Assembly: GCA_014879565.1 (NCBI GenBank)
Contig: JACSRW010000032.1
Span: forward strand, 124,001-188,000
From: Chitinophagaceae bacterium
GTDB lineage: Bacteria; Bacteroidota; Bacteroidia; Chitinophagales; Chitinophagaceae
Direction of reading: 5' to 3'
DNA length: 64,000 nt
The position numbers were made by a program, and so were the translations under genes. Positions 52,041 through 60,272 of the stretch are shown here, piece after piece; position 1 is the first letter of the stretch, and each line of letters begins with the position of its first letter. The notes under the pieces are model-generated. The model was not told the origin of the DNA and searched no databases. It worked only from the letters and a program-made list of their open reading frames with translations.

Positions 52041-52079
52041 AAACAGAAGTGATCCGCCCGGCGGATCACTTCTGTTTTA
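52041..52079. terminator. Strong terminator hairpin after scpB (17-bp stem)
   Basis: A perfect 17-bp stem from AAACAGAAGTGATCCGC to its complement with a 3-nt CCG loop, then TTTTAT. It ends 18 nt before lysA. Confidence 0.9.
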
Positions 52080-52097
52080 TGTAATATCTTCGCCGCT

Positions 52098-53309
52098 ATG
52101 GCAGCAGCACTTTCGCATGAACAACTGACAGCATTGGCCCGTGAATTCGGAACCCCGCTTTATGTCTACCAGGCAGACCGGATCGGTGAACAATATCAAA
52201 AACTGACTTCAGCATTCAAAGGAACGGATGTCCGTTTTTTTTATGCAGCCAAAGCGCTTACGAATCTCTCCATTCTTCATTATATCCGGGATACCGGTTG
52301 CGGGGTAGATTGCAGTTCATACAATGAAGTGCAACTGGCCCTTCATGCAGGATTTAAACCGGCCAATATTCTCTACACCTCCAACAATGTTTCTTTTGAA
52401 GAAATATGTGCCGTTCAGGCCACCGGCGCGCATATGAATATTGACAGCCTTTCCAATCTCCGCAAATTCGGGGAGAAGTTCGGGCATACGGTGCCGGTGG
52501 GGGTCAGGTTACGCCCCAATATTATGGCCGGGGGGAATCTCAAAATCTCTACGGGCCATGATGAAAGCAAGTTTGGTATACCGGTTGAACAGTTGCCTGA
52601 ACTCCTGGACCTGATAGCGGAAACCAGTCTGCATATTAAGACACTGCATATTCATACCGGCAGTGAAATAAAGGATGTCGAAGTGTTTGCTAAAGGCATT
52701 GAAGTACTTTTTGAGGTGGCCCGGCAATTTCCTGAAGTGGAAGTGATTGATTTGGGCGGTGGCTTTAAAGTACCGTATAAACCGGGAGAAGAGGGAACCG
52801 ATATTCCGGCCCTGGGAAAAAAAGTGAAAGAGGAATTTGACAGCCTGGAAAAAAATACCGGCCGTCATTACCAGGTCTGGTTTGAACCGGGCAAGTACAT
52901 GGTTAGTGAGTGTGGTTATTTGCTGACAAAGGTGAATGTGCTGAAAAACACCGGAAGTATTGTTTTTGCCGGGGTGGATACGGGCCTCAATCACCTGATC
53001 CGGCCGATGTTTTACGGCGCCTATCACGCCATTGAAAATTGCAGCAACCCGGACGGTGTAGTACATACTTACCATGTTGCCGGGAATATTTGTGAAACGG
53101 ACAATTTTGCAGAAAACCGTGCTTTACCTGAAATCCGGGAAGGTGATATCCTGGCTATCCGGAATGCAGGCGCCTACTGCTTCGAAATGTCATCCCATTA
53201 TAATGCCCGTTTTAAACCCGCCGAAGTAATGATTGAAAACGGGAAAGCCCGGCTTATCCGGAGAAGAGATGTGCTGGAGGACTTGCTTAGAGGGCAGGAG
53301 AGAGGTTGA
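52098..53309 (+). CDS. lysA: Diaminopimelate decarboxylase
   Basis: A PLP enzyme making lysine from meso-diaminopimelate. The 403-residue fold-III barrel has the Schiff-base lysine in FFYAAKALTN, HIHTGSEI, the glycine loop DLGGGFKVPY, and a C-terminal substrate motif that reads CETDNF in place of the usual CESGD-like sequence. A TATCTTCG box at 52085 is five bases from the ATG, directly after the scpB terminator. The stop codon TGA lies inside the first unit of a 13-unit octamer array, the longest in the window. Confidence 0.94.
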   Translation: MAAALSHEQLTALAREFGTPLYVYQADRIGEQYQKLTSAFKGTDVRFFYAAKALTNLSILHYIRDTGCGVDCSSYNEVQLALHAGFKPANILYTSNNVSFEEICAVQATGAHMNIDSLSNLRKFGEKFGHTVPVGVRLRPNIMAGGNLKISTGHDESKFGIPVEQLPELLDLIAETSLHIKTLHIHTGSEIKDVEVFAKGIEVLFEVARQFPEVEVIDLGGGFKVPYKPGEEGTDIPALGKKVKEEFDSLEKNTGRHYQVWFEPGKYMVSECGYLLTKVNVLKNTGSIVFAGVDTGLNHLIRPMFYGAYHAIENCSNPDGVVHTYHVAGNICETDNFAENRALPEIREGDILAIRNAGAYCFEMSSHYNARFKPAEVMIENGKARLIRRRDVLEDLLRGQERG

Positions 53310-53408
53310 GGGGTTGAGAAGTTGAGGGGTTGAGAAGTTGAGGGGTTGAGAAGTTGAGAGGTTGAGAAGTTGAGGGGTTGAGAAGTTGAGAGGTTGAGGA
53401 GTTGAGGG
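53305..53408 (+). repeat. Octamer array (GTTGAGGG/GTTGAGAA, 13 units) covering the lysA stop codon
   Basis: Thirteen contiguous 8-mers of the form GTTGAGnn, with nn being GG, AA, AG or GA and the first units alternating GG/AA. The lysA stop TGA (53307-53309) is in unit 1. Sense orientation. It is followed by the different array at 53425. Confidence 0.95.
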
Positions 53409-53424
53409 GTTTGATGTTTGGGTG

Positions 53425-53543
53425 TTGGTTCTTGGCTCTTTGGCTCTTGGTTCTTTGGTTCTTGGTTCTTTGGTTCTTGGTTCTTTGGCTCTTTGGTTCT
53501 TGGTTCTTGGTTCTTTGGCTCTTTGGTTTCTGGTTCTTTCTTC
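53425..53543 (-). repeat. Mixed 7/8-mer array (GAACCAA / GAGCCAAA, about 17 units) at the 3' end of the DUF6263-like gene
   Basis: On the plus strand TTGGTTC, TTGGCTC and TTTGGCTC-type units alternate between 7 and 8 nt with an optional extra T. The array ends directly at the stop codon of the convergent gene (53544) and is in that gene's sense orientation. Confidence 0.93.
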
Positions 53544-54422
53544 TTACTCTGCCTTTACCCGTATCACACTGGTAGACTTTGAGGTCAGCGGAATATCCCC
53601 CATAAAGGAAGCTGTGGTTCCCGCAGATTCAGTAGTGGTTGTTTTCTCCCGGATCAGCATAGTGGCTTTGTCCAGGATTATTTTCCCCGTTGTTTTATGG
53701 GTCATTGTGGTGGTGGATGTATTGCCCATCATTTCTGCGGTGGTCACACTGCTGGAGTTACCTGTGAAATCAACAATTACCGTGCTGTCAGTAACGGAAC
53801 TGATCACATAGGTTGTTTCATATTTCTCCGTCAGGGTGGAACCGGATTCGGTCCAGGATTCGCCGGTTTTCAATCCGCCTTCTTTCGGGGGTACCACCCG
53901 GAAGAAACTGCCCTTTCCTTTTTTGGGGGGCTGAATCACCTCCAGCACTTCCTTCATCATGCCGCCAATAACAGCCATCCGGTTATCGGTGGCACTGGTG
54001 GCAAAACTGTCGGGCATACAGAGTAATACTTTTCCGTAGGGGTCAATGATCATATCGTATTTTTTCTCCAGCAGTTCTTTAACGGGTTTCCCCATTTGTC
54101 CGTTCAGATCTTTGGGATTCTCTGAGTCAAAATTCATTTTCTGCCCCATCCCGTCAAACCGGAAAGAGAGCTGACGGGTACTGTGCCGCAGACTGTGATT
54201 ATCTTCTGTGGTATTCGTTACCTGGTATTGATGCCGGCAGGCGGCATCCACATTAAAATCAATGGCCTGCCCCATAGCCTGCTGGGAAATGGTGGTTTTT
54301 GTCTCCAGACTGATGGCCAGTATCTGCCCCTGCTGTAACGTGATTTTGCCGTCAACAGTTTGAGCGGAAATATTTTGAAATAATAAAAAGGCGGCGGTTA
54401 CAAAGGGGAAGAAAGGTTTCAT
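53544..54422 (-). CDS. DUF6263-like secreted protein
   Basis: A 292-residue protein with a signal peptide (FFPFVTAAFLLFQNISAQ) and a beta-rich mature part that is unusually rich in Ser/Thr. Landmarks are LQQGQILAISLETKTTISQQ, KKYDMIIDPYGKVLLCMPD, LKTGESWTESGSTLTEKYET and a C-terminal KTTGKIILDKATMLIREK. The layout fits the DUF6263 family of Bacteroidota envelope proteins, but I am not certain of the family name. Function unknown. Its stop is directly followed by a 7/8-mer array. Confidence 0.78.
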   Translation of the reverse strand: MKPFFPFVTAAFLLFQNISAQTVDGKITLQQGQILAISLETKTTISQQAMGQAIDFNVDAACRHQYQVTNTTEDNHSLRHSTRQLSFRFDGMGQKMNFDSENPKDLNGQMGKPVKELLEKKYDMIIDPYGKVLLCMPDSFATSATDNRMAVIGGMMKEVLEVIQPPKKGKGSFFRVVPPKEGGLKTGESWTESGSTLTEKYETTYVISSVTDSTVIVDFTGNSSSVTTAEMMGNTSTTTMTHKTTGKIILDKATMLIREKTTTTESAGTTASFMGDIPLTSKSTSVIRVKAE

Positions 54423-54588
54423 ACGAGAAATAATTTAGCGCTGTAAGGCACACAAAGTTGACGAATCCGGTCCGGATTCGTTGCACCCGGTGGAAAAATA
54501 TTCATTTTAAAAAAGGCGTCCGGCCCGGGCTGCTTTTGCGCCGAAGTGTTTACTTTTAAAATAACATATACACCCTAAACTTAGTTTT

Positions 54589-56193
54589 ATGCCGATACGT
54601 ATGACCGATGATCCGGTGGATCCCAATCAGCACAATGATAACAGCGGAGGGGGCGGGGGCCGTCGTCCGGTTTTTCCCGGTGGAGGAGGGGGCGGAGGCC
54701 TCGGATCTTTATTACCCCTTTTATTAGGACTTTTCAAGGGGAAAGGAATACTCCTGCTCCTGGTGCTTGCGGGTGGTTTGTACTTTCTCAGCCGGATCGG
54801 CGGGTGTGATCTGAACCAACTGGCTCAGCTGGCCACCGGCGGAATGCTGGATCCCCGCCAGTTTGAAAAGGCAAAAATTTATGAACCGCTCGCAGATGAT
54901 CCCAATCGTCCGGCACTGCCGGAAGCGGCCAGTCTGCAGCAATTTGCACCAGCCGTTGGCAACCAGGGGGCACAGGGATCCTGTGTGGCCTGGAGTGCGG
55001 CGTATGCGGCCAGAACCATCCTCGAATCGGCCCGCACCGGCCAGGCAGGGGATAACCTGAAATTCAGCCCGGCCTTTCTGTATAACCAGATCGGACTGGA
55101 GGGTTGCCAGGGTTCCTATATAATCCGGGCCATGGAATTTATGACCAATAAAGGCGCGGTTCCGTATGACCAGTTCCGTTATACCGACCAGGATTGCAGC
55201 CGGCAGCCGGATGATCAGTTGCAACGCGCCGCTTTACAGTATAAAATGCATGGTTTCAACCGGCTTTCCCTGGGCGAACGCAATGACGTTTTAGACCTCC
55301 ATGCCATTAAGGAAAATCTATCCCAGGGAGCGCCGGTGGTAATCGGCATGATGGTGGGACAAAGTTTTATGCAGGCTATGCAGGGGCAGGATGTTTGGGA
55401 ACCCGCGCCGGGGGATGAGAATATGATGGGTTTTGGCGGTCATGCCATGTGTGTGGTAGGTTATGATGATGCCCGGTACGGAGGCGCTTTCCTGATTATG
55501 AACAGTTGGGGACCGGAATGGGGACAAAACGGTTTTGCGTGGGTGCGGTACAGTGATTTCAATTATTATGTTCGGGAAGCATACGGCCTCGATCCAATGG
55601 CCAGAACGGGCGAAGCGGCGGCGCAGCCTTTTTCCTGTGAAGTGGGACTGGTACAGGTGGAATACCAGGGAAACAAAACGGTTACTGCGGGTTATATTCC
55701 GCTGCGGAATGCAGGCAGCGGACGTTTTGTAACCAGCCAGCCCGTAGCCATCGGCAGTAAGTTTAAAATGGAAGTCAGGAATAACACGGAGTGTTATATC
55801 TATGTATTCGGTAAGGAAACGGATGGCACCAGTTATACATTATTCCCCTACCCGACTAAAGAAGATCCTTCTCAAACAAGGTATTCCGCTTTTTGCGGCA
55901 TTACGGGTTACCGTCTTTTTCCCCGGGATAAAAGTATGACACCGGACAGTATCGGCACACGGGATGTAATCGCCGTAGTACTCAGCCGGGAAGAGCTGGA
56001 TTGGGCAACCCTGAACAGGGAAATCAGCCGGAATCCGCAAATGGATTATTCAAGCAGGCTCCGTTCGGCCCTGTCAGGGAAAATCAGTCGTACAGTCCGT
56101 GCAGGTAACAGCGGCAAGGGCACCATGCTGTTTGAAACAGAGGCTGGCGATAAGGGAGTCATACTCTGTACTGTTGAAATTGACAAGGAATAA
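54589..56193 (+). CDS. Membrane-anchored C1-family (papain-like) peptidase with DUF4384-like domain
   Basis: A 534-residue protein. The N-terminus is glycine-rich (GGGGGRRPVFPGGGGGGG) followed by one transmembrane helix at about 40-68 and no classical signal peptide, so the rest should face the periplasm. The papain-like catalytic set is present: Cys in NQGAQGSCVAWSAAYAAR (about 132), His in GFGGHAMCVVGYDD (about 284) and Asn in FLIMNSWGPEWGQNG (about 305). A C-terminal DUF4384-like domain follows (NNTECYIYVFGKETDG, YTLFPYP). Papain-like enzymes with this accessory domain occur in Bacteroidota but their targets are unknown. The DUF4442 gene starts 5 nt downstream. Confidence 0.87.
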   Translation: MPIRMTDDPVDPNQHNDNSGGGGGRRPVFPGGGGGGGLGSLLPLLLGLFKGKGILLLLVLAGGLYFLSRIGGCDLNQLAQLATGGMLDPRQFEKAKIYEPLADDPNRPALPEAASLQQFAPAVGNQGAQGSCVAWSAAYAARTILESARTGQAGDNLKFSPAFLYNQIGLEGCQGSYIIRAMEFMTNKGAVPYDQFRYTDQDCSRQPDDQLQRAALQYKMHGFNRLSLGERNDVLDLHAIKENLSQGAPVVIGMMVGQSFMQAMQGQDVWEPAPGDENMMGFGGHAMCVVGYDDARYGGAFLIMNSWGPEWGQNGFAWVRYSDFNYYVREAYGLDPMARTGEAAAQPFSCEVGLVQVEYQGNKTVTAGYIPLRNAGSGRFVTSQPVAIGSKFKMEVRNNTECYIYVFGKETDGTSYTLFPYPTKEDPSQTRYSAFCGITGYRLFPRDKSMTPDSIGTRDVIAVVLSREELDWATLNREISRNPQMDYSSRLRSALSGKISRTVRAGNSGKGTMLFETEAGDKGVILCTVEIDKE

Positions 56194-56198
56194 TCATC

Positions 56199-56696
56199 AT
56201 GAAAGAAACTATTTCCTCCTTTATCCGCCTGGTGAAACACCCGCTGAAGTTCCGGCTGTTCCTCCTCTATAAACTCCCGGCTGCCTATATAGCCGGGGTG
56301 CGGGTAAAAGGGATCAGTGCGGATAAAGCCGTGGTGACAGTGCCCTATAAATGGCTTTCCCAGAATCCCTTTCGCTCCACCTATTTTGCCTGTCTCAGTA
56401 TGGCGGCGGAAATGAGTACCGGAGTACTGGCCCTGGCCCGGGTTTACAGGTCAAAACCGGACGTATCCATGCTGGTAACCGGACTGGAAGCACAGTTTTT
56501 TAAAAAAGCTATTGACCGCAGTTTCTTTGTCTGTGAAGACGGGGCTGCATTCACCCGGGCGGTGGAAGAAACAAGGGCAACAGGTGAAGCCAGGGAGGTA
56601 AAGGCCCGGTCGGTAGGCAGAAATGAGGCCGGAGAAATAGTGGCGGAGTTTGTGATAACCTGGTCGTTTAAGAGGAAAGGGGGAAATGGGCAATAG
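56199..56696 (+). CDS. DUF4442 (hotdog-fold thioesterase-like) protein
   Basis: A 165-residue protein with the hotdog pattern of DUF4442: LKFRLFLLYKLPAAYIAGVRV, VTVPYKWLSQNPFRSTYFA, LSMAAEMSTGVLAL, and a C-terminal FVITWSFKRK. Related proteins are putative acyl-CoA thioesterases. It starts 5 nt after the C1 peptidase stop, so the two are one operon. The stop TAG is inside a heptamer array. Confidence 0.87.
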   Translation: MKETISSFIRLVKHPLKFRLFLLYKLPAAYIAGVRVKGISADKAVVTVPYKWLSQNPFRSTYFACLSMAAEMSTGVLALARVYRSKPDVSMLVTGLEAQFFKKAIDRSFFVCEDGAAFTRAVEETRATGEAREVKARSVGRNEAGEIVAEFVITWSFKRKGGNGQ

Positions 56697-56719
56697 GCAA
56701 TGGTGAACAGGCAATGGGC
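56685..56719 (+). repeat. Heptamer array (AATGGGC/AATAGGC, 5 units) covering the DUF4442 stop codon
   Basis: Units AATGGGC, AATAGGC, AATGGTG, AACAGGC, AATGGGC. The stop TAG (56694-56696) is in unit 2. Sense orientation. Confidence 0.85.
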
Positions 56720-56823
56720 GCTCTGCAGGGGTGCATTGTGGGTTTATAAAAGGGGGAGCTATGTGGTTTGTTTGTGTCCTCTGTTTCTATTTGGTAAAAT
56801 AATTCATCCTTCAAATTATAACT

Positions 56824-58227
56824 ATGAAAATAGCATTCCATGGAGCGGCGCGCACGGTTACCGGATCCAAACATGTACTGACATTAAAAAGCGGGAAGAA
56901 AATTCTGCTTGATTGCGGGATGTTTCAGGGACTGGGTAAGGAGACCGATCACCTGAACCGGCATTTTGGCTTTGATCCGGCTGCTATTGATGTCATGATT
57001 CTTTCGCATGCGCATATAGATCACAGCGGACTGATTCCAAAACTGATCAAGGAGGGTTTCCGGGGAAAAATTTTCTGTACCCATGGCACCAGTGAACTGG
57101 CGGCAGTATTGCTGGAAGATTCGGCCGAGATTCAGGAGGATGATGTGAAATATGTGAATAAACGAAGGGCTGCGGCCGGGCAGGGTTATCTCCGTCCCCT
57201 TTATACGATTGAGGATGCCAAAAAGGCGGTGGATTATCTGCATGAAGCGGAATACAATACCTGGTTTGACGTTACGGACGGAGTGCAGGCGATATTTACC
57301 GACGCCGGGCATATCATCGGCAGTACCTGTGTGAATCTGAAGATCAAAGAAAACGGAAAGGAAACAAGGCTGACCTTCAGTGGTGATATCGGCCGCTACC
57401 GGGATGCGATCCTGAAGTCGCCGGAGAATTTCCCTCAGGCGGATTATATCATTATGGAATCCACCTATGGCAACAGTCTGCATGATGAACATTCCACCAC
57501 GCCGGAAATGTTGCTGCAATGGATAGAAAAAGCCTGTTTGCAGAAAAAAGGAAAACTGATCATGGCGGCTTTCAGTGTGGGCCGGACACAGGAGATACTT
57601 TACTCTCTTAATCAGCTGGAACTGGAGAACCGGCTGCCGGCGCTGGATTATTTTGTGGACAGTCCGCTTAGTATTGAGGCGACCGAGATTATTAAAAAAT
57701 ATCCGGAATACTTTAACCGGCGTATTCAGAAGATCATGCAGGAAGATAAAGATCCTTTTAGTTTCGCCGGACTGAAATATATTAAAACGGTAGAACAGTC
57801 CAAGCTGCTCAATTTCCGCAATGGCCCCATGGTGATCATTTCTGCCAGCGGTATGGCCGATGCAGGACGGGTAAAGCACCATATCAGCAATGCGATAGAA
57901 AACAGTCACAATACCATCCTGATGACGGGTTATTGCGAGCCCCGTTCGCTGGGAGCCCGTCTGTTATCCGGAGATAAAGACGTGAGCATATTCGGGATAC
58001 AGCATGAGGTGCATGCCGATATCGGGCAGATCCGGAGTATGAGTGCACATGGGGATTATGAGGATATGAGCCAGTGGCTGGCCTGTCAGGATCCGGGACA
58101 GGTAAAGAAGCTGTTCCTCGTTCACGGAGAATACCCCGTTCAGCAGGATTTCAAACAAAGACTGATCCGGAAGGGATTCCAGGATGTGGATATTCCGGAA
58201 ATGCACCAGGAAATTGGTCTTGGCTGA
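56824..58227 (+). CDS. Beta-CASP metallo-beta-lactamase-fold ribonuclease-like protein
   Basis: A 467-residue metallo-beta-lactamase fold enzyme with the zinc motif LSHAHIDHSGLIPKL, later ligands in FTDAGHIIGST and FSGDIGRYRD, a beta-CASP insertion at about 210-335 (ILYSLNQLELENRLPALDYFV), and the C-terminal RNA-specificity region (MVIISASGMADAGRVKHHI, RSMSAHGDYEDMSQWL, FLVHGEYPVQQDF). Bacterial relatives include exo- and endoribonucleases. It is followed by the tRNA-Met gene. Confidence 0.92.
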   Translation: MKIAFHGAARTVTGSKHVLTLKSGKKILLDCGMFQGLGKETDHLNRHFGFDPAAIDVMILSHAHIDHSGLIPKLIKEGFRGKIFCTHGTSELAAVLLEDSAEIQEDDVKYVNKRRAAAGQGYLRPLYTIEDAKKAVDYLHEAEYNTWFDVTDGVQAIFTDAGHIIGSTCVNLKIKENGKETRLTFSGDIGRYRDAILKSPENFPQADYIIMESTYGNSLHDEHSTTPEMLLQWIEKACLQKKGKLIMAAFSVGRTQEILYSLNQLELENRLPALDYFVDSPLSIEATEIIKKYPEYFNRRIQKIMQEDKDPFSFAGLKYIKTVEQSKLLNFRNGPMVIISASGMADAGRVKHHISNAIENSHNTILMTGYCEPRSLGARLLSGDKDVSIFGIQHEVHADIGQIRSMSAHGDYEDMSQWLACQDPGQVKKLFLVHGEYPVQQDFKQRLIRKGFQDVDIPEMHQEIGLG

Positions 58228-58269
58228 CAGGCTTTTAAGTCAGGCTAAAGGAAAAAAGACGCATATTTC

Positions 58270-58302
58270 TTTGCCTCCAATTGGCAGGATTTGTTATCTT
58301 TG
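58270..58302 (+). promoter_or_regulatory. Promoter of tRNA-Met
   Basis: TTTG at 58270-58273 (-33) and TATCTTTG at 58295-58302 (-7) with a 21-nt spacer, both exact Bacteroidota consensus elements. The -7 box ends 9 nt before the mature tRNA 5' end. Confidence 0.8.
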
Positions 58303-58311
58303 CCGCCCGTT

Positions 58312-58385
58312 GCCGGGGTAGCTCAGCTGGTTAGAGCATCGGATTCATAACCCGAAGGTCGGCAGTTCAAGTCTGCTCTCCGGTA
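58312..58385 (+). tRNA. tRNA-Met (anticodon CAT)
   Basis: A complete cloverleaf of 74 nt: acceptor GCCGGGG / CTCCGGT, D arm GCTC...GAGC, anticodon loop TTCATAA with CAT, and T arm GGCAG TTCAAGT CTGCT. Under this fold the anticodon stem has one A-C mismatch at its loop end. The next bases are CCC, so the CCA end is not encoded. The D-arm and stem bases fit the elongator type; a lysidine-modified tRNA-Ile2 cannot be excluded from sequence alone. Confidence 0.93.
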
Positions 58386-58411
58386 CCCTGTTATTTTAAA
58401 AATAACATAAA

Positions 58412-58443
58412 CAAGCCCCTCCAAATCGGAAGGGGCTTGCTTG
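58412..58443 (+). terminator. Terminator after tRNA-Met
   Basis: An 11-bp stem CAAGCCCCTCC / GGAAGGGGCTTG with one bulged A and an AAATC loop. It also lies downstream of the convergent ATPase pseudogene. Confidence 0.8.
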
Positions 58444-58469
58444 TTTACAGTCCACCTGACACTGACCGG

Positions 58470-59654
58470 TTAAAATAACTGGACCGGATTCATTTTCAAA
58501 AATTCCTGCCAGGGCAACCCGGCATTACCTATCAGCAATACCTTTTCAGGCATGACCTGCTTCTGAAAAGCAGCGAAAGATGCGGTGGGGTGGGTCGCGC
58601 CGCTCTTGACTTCAATGCCGATGACTTTGCCGTTTTTTTCAATAACAAAATCAATTTCATCGTTTCGCTCGCGCCAATAATAAATCTTGAAATCTTCTGA
58701 ATAAGCATAATTGATCAGGTGTGCTCCCAAGGCTGATTCCACACACCGGCCCCAGGCTTCGGGATGCCCGATAATTTCCTGGTACGCTTCATTACGCTGC
58801 GCACTGATCAACGCGGTATTGTGCACCTGGAATTTCGGACTGGAGGCTCGCTTCCGGATGATGTCCTTCGCGTATTTTTCAATGCCGGCCAAGAGACCTG
58901 CCGTGTCCAGCAACTGAAGATAATGTGAGAGTGTGGTGGTATTGCCGGCATCGGCCAGTTGGCCCATGATCTTATTGAAGGATAGTACCTGGCCGGAATA
59001 CATGCATCCTAATTCGAACAACCGCTTCATCAGCGCCGGTTTATCAATCCGGGTCAGCATCAATATGTCCTTTGATATACTGGTCTCGATCAACGAATGC
59101 CTGATATAGTCCTTCCACCTTTTCTCATCCTGGATCAGTTGGGCCGATCCCGGGTATCCTCCAAACCATACGAACTGCGCCGCATCCCATCCAAATGCCG
59201 CTTGCATTTCCGAAAAGGACCAGTGCCCCATATAAGTCACTTCAAATCGCCCTGCCAAAGATTCCGTCAGCCCTTTTTGCAGCAACAACCGGGAGGAACC
59301 CATCTAGATCAGTTTCAGGTTGCGTTTTGCACGGGTATCTGCATCCCATAATAGTTTTATGATCTCGCTCCAATTGGCCACTTTCTGTATTTCATCGATC
59401 ACCAGCAGGTACGATGACGCATTAGCCTGGTCCATCCTGGTGCGTGCGATTTCCCATTGCTGCTCGATCCAGGTTGTGTCCGTCGCCGCCACCGTATCCG
59501 CCGATACAAAATGATAGCCGGTTTTAATCTTTTCTGTCAGTTGGGTAACCAGGGTGGTTTTTCCTACCTGCCTTGGCCCCAAAAGCACCTGAATGAATTG
59601 ACGTGGCTCTTCAATCCTTTTTATAAGTGGTTGTATATGATGTCTTTCAAACAT
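58470..59654 (-). pseudogene. AAA-family ATPase (DUF4143 type) interrupted by one in-frame TAG
   Basis: Two reading segments in the same frame are separated only by TAG at 59306-59304, which is directly followed by ATG. The N-terminal part (59654-59307) has Walker A LLGPRQVGKTTLVTQL, Walker B YLLVIDEIQKVANWSEII and ends ...RNLKLI. The C-terminal part begins MGSSRLLLQKGLTESLAGRF, the expected sensor/arginine region, and continues through the DUF4143 domain (FEVTYMGHWSFSEMQAAFG; RNDEIDFVIEKNGKVIGIEVKSG, a nuclease-like motif). Together about 395 residues, the normal family length. Apart from the stop no damage is visible, so it could be a recent nonsense allele, a sequencing error, or a translationally coupled split pair. 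The start MFERHHI (59654) is preferred over 59672. Confidence 0.8.
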
Positions 59655-59665
59655 TGAAAACAAAA

Positions 59666-59712
59666 TACTCAATATAATGAGTAAATTTACTCACATTTTT
59701 GGAGATCTCCAA
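59666..59712. promoter_or_regulatory. Operator-like palindromes upstream of the ATPase gene
   Basis: Three alternating half-sites TACTCA (59666), TGAGTA (59678), TACTCA (59688) lie just upstream of the ATPase start, the last two forming a 16-bp perfect palindrome TGAGTAAATTTACTCA. A second perfect 14-bp palindrome TTGGAGATCTCCAA lies at 59699-59712. No regulator gene is adjacent. Confidence 0.4.
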
Positions 59713-59854
59713 CCGTTTCATCCCACTTTTTACTCCGCTGCGGCATTTTTGCCGGAAGAAAGGCCAGCATTAATTGTTTTCGCGCTTGTTAAAGCAATGA
59801 AATCTTCAACGAATTGGTTATATGTGAGCTTTAAGCTTTAGTCTTGCAAATGGC

Positions 59855-60112
59855 TCAGAAATCAAATAAATCTTCCAGGAAGCCACCCTTTTTTCGTTTT
59901 CCCTGATAAGGCTGCTTGTATTTGTTGTCGTGTTCCCGGTAAGGTTGCTTTTCGTCATTGTAGTTTGGCATTGACTCCCGGCCCGAACGTTCAATGATCT
60001 TGTCCAGTTCCCCTTTGTCCAGCCAGACACCCCGGCATTTGGGGCAATAATCAATTTCCACTCCCTGTCTTTCGGTCATTACCAGTAATTCATCACATGA
60101 AGGACATTTCAT
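59855..60112 (-). CDS. Zinc-ribbon (zf-TFIIB) protein
   Basis: An 85-residue protein with a zinc ribbon at the N-terminus: CPSC (C3, C6) and CPKC (C23, C26) with the family ending CRGVWLDKGELDKI. The remaining part is polar and charged (QPYREHDNKYKQPYQGKRKK) and ends in a hydrophobic/acidic LEDLFDF. zf-TFIIB proteins are frequent and have no set function; a nucleic-acid or metal role is possible. The preceding 59713-59854 stretch shows nothing else. Confidence 0.9.
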   Translation of the reverse strand: MKCPSCDELLVMTERQGVEIDYCPKCRGVWLDKGELDKIIERSGRESMPNYNDEKQPYREHDNKYKQPYQGKRKKGGFLEDLFDF

Positions 60113-60272
60113 ATCAGTATTTTTTTGGATGATATATATATAACAGGTTTCCGCCGGCTTTGTTATGAAAACATAAAAATTAAGCGGCTTCCGGCAAGCA
60201 CTATTACCTAATTTTAGCAGGCAGGAACAGAGATACAGTTTTTATTTTAATGTGTTAATCAAACAGACAGTC

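Noticed and set aside
53305-53408. G-quadruplex as the main function of the GTTGAGGGG array
   Set aside because: G runs of four are separated by 12 nt and several units have no G run; other arrays of the family lack G runs entirely.
53305-53543. CRISPR-like repeat array
   Set aside because: Units are 7-8 nt with no spacers and no cas genes are present; these are tandem arrays.
53422-53811. Plus-strand ORF of 129 codons with LVLGSLALGSL repeats
   Set aside because: Its first part is a translation of the 7/8-mer array and the rest is antisense to the DUF6263-like gene.
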